This document shows, one piece after another, positions 19,499-26,345 of a stretch of 64,000 nt of DNA (positions are counted from its first letter, which is position 1; every line of letters begins with the position of its first letter). The notes under the pieces are model-generated. The model was given only the letters and a program-made list of their open reading frames with translations, was not told where the DNA came from and did not search any database. The position numbers and the translations under genes were made by a program. Origin of the DNA: Manis javanica (lineage: Eukaryota; Chordata; Mammalia; Pholidota; Manidae); NCBI RefSeq assembly GCF_040802235.1, contig NC_133167.1, positions 12,888,501-12,952,500 on the forward strand, given 5' to 3'.

Positions 19499-22321
19499 CT
19501 GCTCATGGGTTTTGTGAGGGCTTCATGCATACTCATGATTGACTAAATCACTGGCCATTGGCTGATTGAGCCTCCAGCCCCTGCCCTTGGGTGGGGGTCC
19601 AAAAAACGTCTCTCATTAACATGACAATACCTGTTTCACCTTTTAAGACTGTAGTGTTTTCAGGAACTGTGGATGAAGACCAAATATACATGAGAAATAC
19701 ATATTTGGCCATGTGAATGAGCAACTATGTATTTCTTATAACTCAGTATATCACAGACCCCCCTCAGGGTTGGCCTGAGGGTGGTATTTGCTGGCCCCTG
19801 CTCTCAGGATGATAAAGCATATTTTGGCTTCTTCTTGGCAGAAAAGTCCAGTCTTCAGATTGAAACATAAAAAAATAGCTACTGCTAATAGGAAAATAGC
19901 CAGTCAGGTCTGTCCAGGATAAAGTGAAGGACTAGCAAGCTACCATTGAGTTACAGCAGGATTACTATGCAGCCTTCCTTGAAAATTAGACCATCCACAT
20001 CTGCTTTCTCCCCAGTGGATTACAGAATGAAGAAAAAAACAGAACAATCTTAAGTTGGTTTTTATGCCCCCTAAGTATCCATAGGAGGTTGGAATAGATC
20101 TGGCTTAAGCAACAGAAATTGATTTCTCAGAGTTCTGGAGGCTGGAAAAGCAAGATCGGGGTGTTGGGAGAGTTGATTTCTCCTAAGGCCTCTCTGGCTT
20201 GCAGACAGCTGCCTTTCCCTGTGTCCTCACATGGTCTTTTCTCTGTACACACATCTAGTGTCTCCTTCTCTTATAAGGACACCAGTCCTATTGGATTAGA
20301 GCCCCATCTTCAGTATCTCCGTAAAGGCCCTGTCTCCAAATACATTCACATTTGGGGCTAGGGCTTCAACATGGCAATTTTGAAGGGATACAATGCCGTT
20401 CATAACACCTACTCACTGTTGATTTGCTTTTAATAATCCTGGGCTGAATGGTTTGCCCCAGCATAGCTGCCAGTGTTTCCTTTGTAGAATCAAGTCCAAG
20501 TTGTTAGCACTTTCCAGGGTTCGAGGAAGGGGACCGGGCCTTTGCAGCAAGGGTGGGGCAGCTGATGCCTGGTACCTACCCTCCTGCAAGGCTGTGTCAC
20601 CAGCTTCTTAAATTGAGGCCACGTCGGTAAGCATGGCAGAGTAAGTGTGCAAGACTAAGGACGTTTGCTTTGTAAGTCCAGTGTCTACACTGAATGGGTT
20701 GGACAGCAATATAGATGACTCCCAAGTGAGTTATCTACCTTCCCATGGGAAGGAAACCTGGATGAGCTGCCAGGACATGGCCCAGACAGAATGGTCGAGA
20801 ACTAAGCTGGGCCTTGATGCACAGAAAGGATTTGGATAGACCACAAGGACCTGGGGCCTTCATCAGCAAGGCAGATGGTGTGATACAGAACAGCTGCTAA
20901 CAGTCACTATACATTGGGTGTTTACTGTTTAAGAGCTGGAATATGTTTTATGTCAGTTAATCCTCATAAAAACCCTACGAGGAGTAAGTATATTTATTTA
21001 AGAAGATGATGCTTGTGTCGACTAAATGAGACAGTAAATATACAGGGCCTGCACCCATGGTGGGTGTTCAGGTGACCACTGGGCCTGTTACAACACGGCC
21101 AGCCTATGGGCAGGAATGAGGTGCATCCTCCAACCAGCATGAGGGATCCAGCCAGCCGGTCGCCTTGCTGGCCTCACGCTGAGAGTACAGCACGTTTTCC
21201 CTTTCCTCTTACAGCTGCGATTCTAATTGCAAGGTCGTCGCCTCCCTGGTTTATAGTAGACAGACCGTTTCTGTTTTTCATCCGACATAACCCTACAGGT
21301 AAGTGAGTCCCCTCTTCCATTACTCACTCGCTGTTAGGTTTCAGGAAGATAGTGCCCGTCGTAGCTGAATCCGACGGTGCTCCTCTTAATTCCTTTCCCT
21401 TGTGTCAACAACCGGAAACACTTGGAATAATGTAACCAACCACCCACCTTGAAGAGATAGAAAAATGAAGGCTGTGTTTATAGAGTGTGATGGAATCTTT
21501 TAAATACAGACAGGACTTTAGATTTTGTTTTGTTTTTTTAACATGGTGACAGCGCTGCCACCCTTTGGAGCATTTTTGACATCTCTTGATATTTTTTCAC
21601 ATTTTTATAAAGGCAGCAGTTAAACTTTGTAAGAAGCTACATGTCTCCACCCTTTGTAAGCCCCTCTGTTGTTATGACTTGAGAATTGTTAATTCAGTAC
21701 ATCTTGGATCTAAGTCATGGGTTCAGACTTGGCTCTGTCCTTGAGCTTCATCTTTAAAATGAGGATAACAATGGTTCCTACCTCTTCATACAATTATGAA
21801 GAATAAATAAGATTGTCCTTGTGCAGAGGTTGGCTTCATGTTAGGACAGAGTAGAAACTAATACATTTTAGCTTATTCTTTTTTAAAAAACAGCAACATA
21901 AGCCAGTTCCTTATCCTTTCCTCTCATTGCATTTTTAATGTCATAATTAGCATGCTCCAGAGCCTACAGCCCAGTACAGGAGCCTCTAGTCACATGTGGC
22001 TTTTTAACTTTAACTTTTAATTAACTAAAATGAAATATAATTAACAACTCAGTTTCTTAGTCACACTAGCCATAATTCAAGGGCTCAGTAGCTACATGGG
22101 ACTAGTGGCCACCATATCGGACAGTGAAGATACAGACCATTTCCATCTTTGCAGAAAGTTCTATCAGCGCTGCTTGAGAGCAATAGTTAAAGCATGCCCA
22201 GGGGCCTTCCCTTAAATACGTCTTCCATCTTATTTTAAGAACTGTTTTTACGAAATTATACATTGCTTCCTTTTATTCTGTAGGTGCTGTCTTATTCATG
22301 GGGCAGATAAACAAGCCCTGA
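1769..22321 (+). CDS. SERPINE2: Glia-derived nexin / protease nexin-1 (serpin E2), complete, 8 coding exons
   Basis: Secreted serpin that traps thrombin, urokinase, tPA and plasmin outside the cell, accelerated by heparin. Joining 1769-2027, 4868-5095, 10467-10664, 14008-14206, 15936-16036, 18329-18415, 21215-21298 and 22284-22321 gives 397 codons plus stop; every junction is GT-AG and keeps frame. Residues 1-19 are a signal peptide (LPFFLVATVTLPSVC). Lysine-rich helix D (KKINKAIVSKKNK, about 93-105) is the heparin site. N-glycosylation sequons lie at N118 and N159. The hinge GTKASAATT and reactive bond R364-S365 (IARSS) are those of an inhibitory serpin with trypsin-like targets. The C-terminus ends FMGQINKP. 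Oddities: Ser at 136 where I recall human Cys, Ser at 185 where serpins almost always have Asn, and only the single-Arg splice form possible before SENLHVSH. The 5' non-coding exon is outside the window. Identification is by protein similarity recalled from the human family member. Confidence 0.98.
2193..2310 (+). mobile_element. MIR SINE fragment
   Basis: gagctggattcctgtctctg, tagtcacttcatctctcaatg and ctcatctctaaaa follow the MIR core order in sense orientation. Confidence 0.55.
2365..2725 (+). mobile_element. Old L1 3' end
   Basis: The closing part, caacttcatgtgaatctagc then atttcaaaataaaaagctaaaaaa, is the poly(A)-terminated 3' end typical of old mammalian L1M elements. Confidence 0.6.
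3451..3554 (-). mobile_element. Severely 5'-truncated L1 insertion with target-site duplication
   Basis: Reads poly(T) then attaaagtatcattgatgc, so the L1 is antisense with its poly(A) tail at the left. It is flanked by a perfect direct repeat gagccacattcattt at 3436-3450 and 3555-3569. Length, tail and duplication are those of target-primed reverse transcription, and the intact duplication suggests a fairly recent insertion. Confidence 0.8.
4868..5095 (+). CDS. SERPINE2: SERPINE2 coding exon 2 of 8
   Basis: Acceptor tcctttag|ga and donor CAGG|gtgagt. Encodes G87 to Q162: helix D heparin-binding lysines, NAVFVKNSS (sequon N118), and the NET sequon at N159. Contains the S136 (Cys in human as recalled) and W139 (Arg in human) differences. 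Ends phase 1. Confidence 0.97.
5210..5660 (+). mobile_element. L2 LINE fragment
   Basis: cttgcctgttttgaagttt, agatgtggcttgatctctcc and the trailing ttatttatgtgcatctctgc follow L2 3'-end order; strongly diverged. Confidence 0.5.
5892..6072. mobile_element. hAT-Charlie type non-autonomous transposon (MER20/MER5-like)
   Basis: Starts tctcaaagagtggttcctgg and ends tctgagaaccattg, the inverted termini of this group; the interior has ctactgaatcagagcccctg. Confidence 0.6.
6755..7140 (-). mobile_element. ERV LTR, antisense (limits approximate)
   Basis: Block of unusually GC-rich sequence with tgtgtcccgacctgcagg at the left and an inverted poly(A) signal (tttatt, near 6897). It also has two short repeats of the type gg-cgccggcggggaggtg / ggtgccggcggggacgg at 6966 and 7010. 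Terminal TG/CA and target duplication were not resolved, so family and ends are uncertain. Confidence 0.4.
7260..7309. repeat. 25-bp tandem duplication
   Basis: Two adjacent copies of gctga(c/t)tttacaggaaagatttcta-type sequence, differing at two positions. Confidence 0.8.
8125..8335 (+). mobile_element. MIR SINE
   Basis: Contains cctgccactgactagctgtg, cctcatctgcaaagtagaaa and cacttagcaaatgttcaa in sense order: a nearly full MIR. Confidence 0.75.
8345..8590 (+). mobile_element. L2 LINE 3' end
   Basis: Reads cttcctcagggaaccatccc, agtcctttgagagcagtg and acctggcacatggtaggt, the classical L2 3' terminus. Confidence 0.7.
8592..8635. repeat. GGTKGRT-type simple repeat
   Basis: Run of ggtggttgggtagatgggtg then gatgggtggactgatgc at the end of the L2 tail. 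Confidence 0.6.
9634..9656. repeat. (CA)n microsatellite
   Basis: Eleven and a half uninterrupted CA units. Confidence 0.9.
10467..10664 (+). CDS. SERPINE2: SERPINE2 coding exon 3 of 8
   Basis: Acceptor ctgcatag|gt and donor TGTG|gtaagt. Encodes MIDNLLSPDLIDGVL, strand 3A (LVLVSAVYFKG) and RFQPENTKKRTF, through C228. Strand 3A carries Ser185 (codon AGT) in place of the usual serpin Asn. Phase 1 at both ends. Confidence 0.97.
10665..14007 (+). other. SERPINE2: SERPINE2 intron between coding exons 3 and 4
   Basis: An old L1-like stretch is possible around 11220-11480, and a MIR lies at about 12790-12955. No exon or RNA gene recognised. Confidence 0.8.
12790..12955 (-). mobile_element. MIR SINE, antisense
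   Basis: tctcatttaatcatcacagc, catgtgaagtacacac, acacagaagttaagtacctc and accagggtcacccagt are the antisense MIR landmarks in order. Confidence 0.65.
14008..14206 (+). CDS. SERPINE2: SERPINE2 coding exon 4 of 8
   Basis: Acceptor ttctttag|gg and donor CCCAA|gtaagt. Encodes GSTSTPNDIWYSFIELPYHG..., the serpin strand 1B-3B region, then PHISTKTIDSLMSAMVPKRVQVILPK. Ends phase 2. Confidence 0.97.
14207..15935 (+). other. SERPINE2: SERPINE2 intron between coding exons 4 and 5
   Basis: AT-rich, with a low-complexity ATTATAC tract at 15110-15205. No repeat family or gene identified otherwise. Confidence 0.75.
15110..15205. repeat. AT-rich degenerate (ATTATACA)n tract
   Basis: Recurring attatacat/aattataca words, more than 80% A+T. 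Confidence 0.7.
15936..16036 (+). CDS. SERPINE2: SERPINE2 coding exon 5 of 8
   Basis: Acceptor cacgctag|gt and donor ACAA|gtatgt. Encodes FTAVAQTDLKEPLKVLGITEMFDSSKANFTKIT, the helix H/I part of the fold with the conserved L..LGI..MF pattern. Ends phase 1 with the A that starts codon 329. Confidence 0.97.
17172..17563 (-). mobile_element. Solo LTR, family A copy 1 (antisense)
   Basis: On the minus strand it begins TGTGGCC, has a TATA box (ctatataaagagctctg near 17476-17495) and a poly(A) signal (AATAAA, opposite 17275-17280). Same family as 24426-24795 and 25222-25605. No internal retroviral genes flank it, so it is a solo LTR. Target duplication not clear. Confidence 0.75.
17822..17945 (+). 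mobile_element. MIR SINE fragment
   Basis: tctctgccactaaccagcca, tctgggcctcagtttcccga and tctgtaaatgtcacct are in MIR sense order. Confidence 0.7.
18329..18415 (+). CDS. SERPINE2: SERPINE2 coding exon 6 of 8 (hinge)
   Basis: Acceptor ggaaacag|gg and donor ACGA|gtaagc. Encodes R-SENLHVSHILQKAKIEISEDG-TKASAAT, strand 5A and the reactive-loop hinge. The base triplet before the used acceptor is aaa-cag, so the upstream tandem acceptor needed for the Thr-Gly isoform is missing. Confidence 0.96.
18645..18830 (+). mobile_element. hAT-Charlie type non-autonomous transposon
   Basis: ggagtcagtaaacttcttcc, gaccacacggtcttcattgc and cataaaaacatgatctg-like words follow the widespread element beginning 'GGGTTGGCAAACTTTTTCTG'. 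Subfamily not assigned. Confidence 0.55.
18951..18988. repeat. Imperfect inverted repeat
   Basis: gtaaatatgtgggag is answered by ttcccacacatatttac after a six-base loop; about 15 paired bases with one bulge. Confidence 0.7.
19190..19640 (-). mobile_element. Old LTR-like repeat, antisense
   Basis: ttctagagcagttcacagaa, cgtttaccagtttaataaag and ctaaatcactggccattgg are landmarks of an ancient mammalian LTR recalled from many genomes. It is interrupted by the GA repeat at 19455-19496. Confidence 0.5.
19455..19496. repeat. (AG)21 microsatellite
   Basis: 42 bp of pure AG; a strong purine strand able to form a triplex. Confidence 0.95.
20070..20410. mobile_element. Old interspersed repeat, family not assigned
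   Basis: gatttctcagagttctggag, ctgtgtcctcacatggtctt, tctcttataaggacaccagt and acattcacatttggggc appear in the order of a very common mammalian repeat. Confidence 0.55.
21215..21298 (+). CDS. SERPINE2: SERPINE2 coding exon 7 of 8 (reactive-site exon)
   Basis: Acceptor cttacag|ct and donor ACAG|gtaagt. Encodes T-AILIARSSPPWFIVDRPFLF-FIRHNPTG: the P1 Arg364-P1' Ser365 bond and the conserved serpin breach/shutter motif DRPFLFFI.HN.TG. Confidence 0.97.
21715..21810 (+). mobile_element. MIR SINE fragment
   Basis: cttcatctttaaaatgagga, caatggttcctacctcttc and gaagaataaataag are the 3' half of MIR. Confidence 0.6.
21955..22175. mobile_element. hAT-Charlie type non-autonomous transposon
   Basis: tctagtcacatgtggctttt, tggccaccatatcggacag and cagaaagttctatcagcgct are diagnostic words of one widespread hAT group; a second relative lies at 45645-45915. 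Confidence 0.65.
22284..22321 (+). CDS. SERPINE2: SERPINE2 coding exon 8 of 8, stop codon
   Basis: Acceptor ttctgtag|gt. Encodes GAVLFMGQINKP then TGA at 22319-22321, the usual C-terminal strand 5B of the family. Confidence 0.97.
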
Positions 22322-22733
22322 AGAGTACACAGAAGAAACCGTGCAAAGTCAAGAAGGCTTTGCTAAGAAGATATTTTGCCTACATCTCTCATAGTTCTGT
22401 TGAATATTTTTGTACATGGCTTTCTTTTTCAAAACTAGTTCTTAGGAACAGAGACTCAAAGATGCCAGCGTCTATATTCTGAGATGTGTCACAGGGAACA
22501 AAGGTCAGGACGGCTGGAACACTGCTGAGAAATGAAGAGGAAGGGCTTCAAAATGTCTAAATAATTCTTTAAACTACTGAGCAGTTACCCAGGTTAACAG
22601 CCCTCTTCAGTATTTACTGTCCAGTTCAGCATTCTTGTTTTATTCATATGTGTGGCTTTTCAGAAGAATTTAATCAGTGTGATGAAAAAAAAAACCACAT
22701 ACCCATTTTATGGTAGCTTTCCTTTTTTATGAA

Positions 22734-22739
22734 AATAAA
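22734..22739 (+). terminator. SERPINE2 proximal poly(A) signal
   Basis: AATAAA about 410 nt after the stop codon, followed by a T-rich tract at 22760-22776. Confidence 0.6.
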
Positions 22740-22884
22740 ATATTGGCCTTCTTAATTCCTTTTTTTTTTTTTTTTGGGTCCCATCCAAAGTCTTGATACT
22801 AAGCACTATTTTGAGGGTAGAAATAGCAAAACTCTCTAGCCTCTTTGTGTGTTTGTTGTTTTATATAATGCATGTACTCACTAA

Positions 22885-22890
22885 AATAAA
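22885..22890 (+). terminator. SERPINE2 second poly(A) signal
   Basis: AATAAA followed by a GT-rich stretch near 22921-22945 that would serve as downstream element. Confidence 0.6.
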
Positions 22891-23002
22891 GTTTAAAAAA
22901 CTAATGTCTTGCTAGACAAGGTTTGATGTTGTGCGGTGTGCCTGTCACGACTGGTCTGTTCTCCTCTTGGGATTTGCATTTTTGTATTTTGTACAAAGTA
23001 AA

Positions 23003-23008
23003 AATAAA
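23003..23008 (+). terminator. SERPINE2 distal poly(A) signal
   Basis: AATAAA in the context gtaaaAATAAAgtgttacg, 10-25 nt before an A-run at 23022-23032. Chosen as the distal mRNA end because no further serpin UTR-like sequence follows. Confidence 0.6.
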
Positions 23009-24425
23009 GTGTTACGAGTAATAAAAAAAAAAGCCATTTCTCTGCTACTTGAAAATATAAATGAAAGATACAGAGCCTTTTAAAAATACCTCAAGCCCTT
23101 CTAATAAACCTCTGCACTTAGGCAGACAGCAGAAAACCCAAAGCCCCTGGCCTTTTCCTTTCCTTTCCCTCTGAACCAGGTGATCAAACATGATTCCCTG
23201 CTTCAGTACCTCTCAGTTTATAGGTCATTTCAGAGGAGGAACCGTCATCGCACCTGGAGTCGCAGCTGCGGGTCACTCAGCTGACGGCAGTTATTCTCAG
23301 CAGACGTAGGGGTTTGCAGCAAATGCAGAAACCAGTTCCTGGGGACCAACAGACCTCGGAGCTCTGAGTGAAAGTGGCTGTTGGTGTTTGGGGATAGGCT
23401 GGGGTGTTCGTTTTATGAAATGACAAGATTTTTTTTTTTTGTCTTTTGTTTTTTGTAGAAGTCATCACGATCCTAATTTACCAGATTTTATTTGCCTGTT
23501 TTGTTTTTTTTTTTAACTCATTTCCTAAAGTGTTAGGCAGTCTTCTCTAAATCAGACTGGTTTAAAAATATCTTAACAAAACTTAAAAACATTTCTTTTT
23601 TTGATCCATGAGCTTTACTCATCACTCTTTATACATTAAACCTCATCTTCAGCACTCCACCAATTTGCCTTTGTAATTCTTATTTGTCAAGGGGGTTGAG
23701 CTTGGCTGTTTTCAGCCATGTAAGTATAGATACTTTGGTCAACCAAGAGAGAAGGGAAAAAGGGGGAATTATTTACCATATTTAAAAACAAATGCTGGAA
23801 AATTATTTTGAAGGGTAAACACTGGCCATTTGTACTCTAGGAAACGTGCTAGTATAGTCACTAATACCTTTTAGAGCCGGCTTTACTGGTTTTCTAGTTT
23901 TCTGATCCTATTCAGTTATATTATTTTGGATAGTTTAAAATAGGAGTACTGTTAGCAGTAACCGAGAATTATATACTCCATTCATTCATTCAGTTACCTA
24001 CAGGGTACCAAGTACTAGGGGGTACAGAGGTAAATATGTCCTTTCCACAAGTAATGTAATCATGGAAAGAAAAGAGAGAATCCTAGCTTAGCAAAGTATC
24101 TGTTACAAGTGTATATCCAAGTTACAGAAGGAGGGCCAAGTGTTCATTAGTCCAAGAGAGAAAACATAAAAGTGGCTGCAGGGCCAAGACTAAATCCCTG
24201 AGCCCTGTGGCTAGCTGTACACATTCCAGAAAGGACCAGAAGATTTTGCTTTTCTAATTTGGCCTAATCAAGTGGCCCTGTTATGCACTGCGAATAGGCT
24301 GATCTCCAATAACACAAGTTTGTCACATTAAAATTTAAAGTATCTGGCCCCATTTCTGAGTGCCTCTTCAATGCATTAGTAAAGTTTCCACTATATATAT
24401 GATATACAGAAATTGGAAACGTATC

Positions 24426-24795
24426 TGTCTTGCCAATGGGTTTCAGTCCAGGCAAGTTCACTGTGGATTCAGTGAGACCGAAAAATGACAATGGAATGTT
24501 CTTGGGGTGAAAGGATTTATACCCAACTTTATTCCCACGGTGGCAGGTCAAGCGCTGGAATCCTGTCCACTCACAGCAAGTCTATGTGCAGAAAGGCGGT
24601 CTCTATCTCTGGGCCTCCCTGCCCCCGCAGCCGTCTCAGTCTCTGTCCTTGGCACTGCCGCCCCTCCAGCCTCTGCTCTCCTGCAGCCCTGCAGCACAGA
24701 GCACTGGGCAGAGCTATTTATATAGAGTCAGTAATAACATTGCCCACGTGTGTAGTAAGCAAGAGGGCCAGGGTCACGTGAGAATCCTGGCCACA
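24426..24795 (-). mobile_element. Solo LTR, family A copy 2 (antisense)
   Basis: Bounded by TGTCTTGCC at the left and GGCCACA at the right (minus-strand TGTGGCC...GGCAAGACA). Flanking 5-mers gtatc (24421) and ggatc (24796) match at four of five bases, a plausible target duplication. TATA box (tatataaat on the minus strand, near 24715) and AATAAA (opposite 24528-24533) are present. Confidence 0.8.
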
Positions 24796-25221
24796 GGATC
24801 TTTAATTTTTTCTACAGTGTCATAGAAAAACCAGAAGACTATCAGGATTCCTAGACCATATGTCCTCTAGATTTTTCACTTGGTTCCCCCAACTTACTCC
24901 TGTTTAGCCCTTTCTCGCTAGTTAATACCCAGTTTCTGACTCTGGCTGACTCTTAGAACCTGTTTATAACCTCTGGACTTTGGGGGAGGGTGTGGGTGGG
25001 GAGCAATTACTCTCAAATTACTACTTTTTCATAATTCAACTTTTATATTTTGCATTCACTTAAGTCAATGAGTCTGTAGGCCTACTAGCTGCAATAAACT
25101 TAAGATACGGAGACTGCCACAAAAATTACAGACCTTGTGGTAAAAGATCATGTTTGTGGTCATACTGTGATTTATAACAAGAATTTGATCTTCATCCCTG
25201 TGGAAAAAGTGAGGGTACCTA

Positions 25222-25605
25222 TGACCAGGAGTCTCACCTGGCCCTGGTCAGCTGGCTCACTACACACATGTGGGCAATACGGTGCTATTGATTCTATATA
25301 AAGAGCTCTGCCCAGTGCTCTGGGCAACACAGTGGTATGGCTGCAAGAGAGGAAAGACTAGGCTGGAGTGGTGGCAGCGCCGAGGACAGAGACTGAGACG
25401 GCTGCAGGGACAGAGAGGCCCAGAGGCAAAGACTGGCTTGCTGCCTGCAGGCTCGCTCTGAGTGGACAGGATTCCAGTGATTGACCTGCCACCGTGGGAA
25501 TAAAGTTGGGTATAAACCCTTTCACCACAGAACATTCCATTGTCATTTTCGGTCTCACTGAATCCATAGTGAACTTGTCTGGGGCTGAAACCCATTGGCA
25601 AGACA
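25222..25605 (+). mobile_element. Solo LTR, family A copy 3 (sense)
   Basis: TG...GGCAAGACA. Contains TATA box gattctatataaagagctc (about 25289-25307), a CG-bearing R/U5 segment, and AATAAA at 25500-25505 within gtgggAATAAAgttgg. Oriented opposite to copies 1 and 2; 427 bp separate it from copy 2. Confidence 0.8.
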
Positions 25606-25639
25606 ATCCCCAGTTCGGGAGAGACAGAGCTCCCCAAAT

Positions 25640-26345
25640 CTTTGGAATTTTCCTAAGGGATGACAGCAACAAAACTGTCTTTTTAATGAGGTGACTTCTG
25701 GCCCTCCTAAGAATGGGAGCTGGTTGCCTGGAGAACTGACTGTTTGCAGAACTGGAACTTGTCATTCCTACCCTGCCACATCCAGGGAGGAGAGAACGGC
25801 TGGAGGTTGCATTAATCACCAATAGCTAATGACTAGATCAGTCATGCCTGTGTAGTGAAGCCTTCATAAAAGACTAAAAGGACAGGTTTGCAGCGCTTCC
25901 GGGCTGGTGAACACCTGGAGATCGGGGGCAGAGCAGCAGAGCAGCGTGCTTGGGAAGAGCGTGGAAAAGCTGCTTGCCCCATGCACCTCTAACACCTGGA
26001 TGTTCCTGACTTACAGCCTTTTATAATAAACAGGTAACCTAGTAAAATATTTCTCTGAGCTCTCTGAACCTCTCTAACAAATTAATCAAACCTAAGGAGG
26101 GGGAGGGTTCATAGGAATCTCTGATTTATAGCGAGTCAGAAACACAGGTGACAACCTGGGATTGCAATTGGCATCTGAGGTTCTGGGAAAGGGGCAGTCT
26201 TGTGGGCCTGAGCCCTGAACCTGGGGGTCCAATGCTCTCTCCCAGGAGACAATATCAGAATTGTGCTGAACTGTAAGACAGTCAGCTGGTGTCCAAAAAT
26301 TGGTGATGTGGGAAAACCCCTCCACATGTTGGAATTAGGTGTCAA
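25640..26345 (+). mobile_element. Older ERV LTR-like repeat (sense)
   Basis: cttcataaaagactaaaagg (TATA-like), ccttttataataaacaggta (poly(A) signal at about 26026), aattaatcaaacctaagg, ctgatttatagcgagtcag and tgacaacctgggattgc are landmarks of a widespread old LTR. Ends approximate. Confidence 0.55.

Larger units (their letters stand above)
18416..21214 (+). other. SERPINE2: SERPINE2 intron between coding exons 6 and 7
   Basis: Holds a hAT element, an inverted repeat at 18951-18988, an old antisense LTR-like repeat with an embedded GA microsatellite, another old repeat (20070-20410) and a weak antisense MIR (20915-21000). Confidence 0.8.
21299..22283 (+). other. SERPINE2: SERPINE2 intron between coding exons 7 and 8
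   Basis: Carries a MIR (21715-21810) and a hAT element (21955-22175). Nothing else seen. Confidence 0.8.
22322..23025 (+). other. SERPINE2: SERPINE2 3' untranslated region
   Basis: Runs from the stop to about 23,025. Three AATAAA hexamers (22734, 22885, 23003) allow tandem polyadenylation; the last, followed by an A-run at 23022, is the likely distal end. The cleavage positions are inferred, not observed. Confidence 0.75.

Noticed and set aside
24426-25605. A provirus formed by copies 2 and 3
   Set aside because: The two LTRs are in opposite orientation and only 427 bp apart with no viral genes between them, so they are independent solo LTRs.
25358-25822. 154-codon minus-strand ORF overlapping LTR copy 3
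   Set aside because: It reads antisense through a CpG-rich LTR; similar ORFs appear in the other two copies, so it is a property of LTR composition and not a gene.
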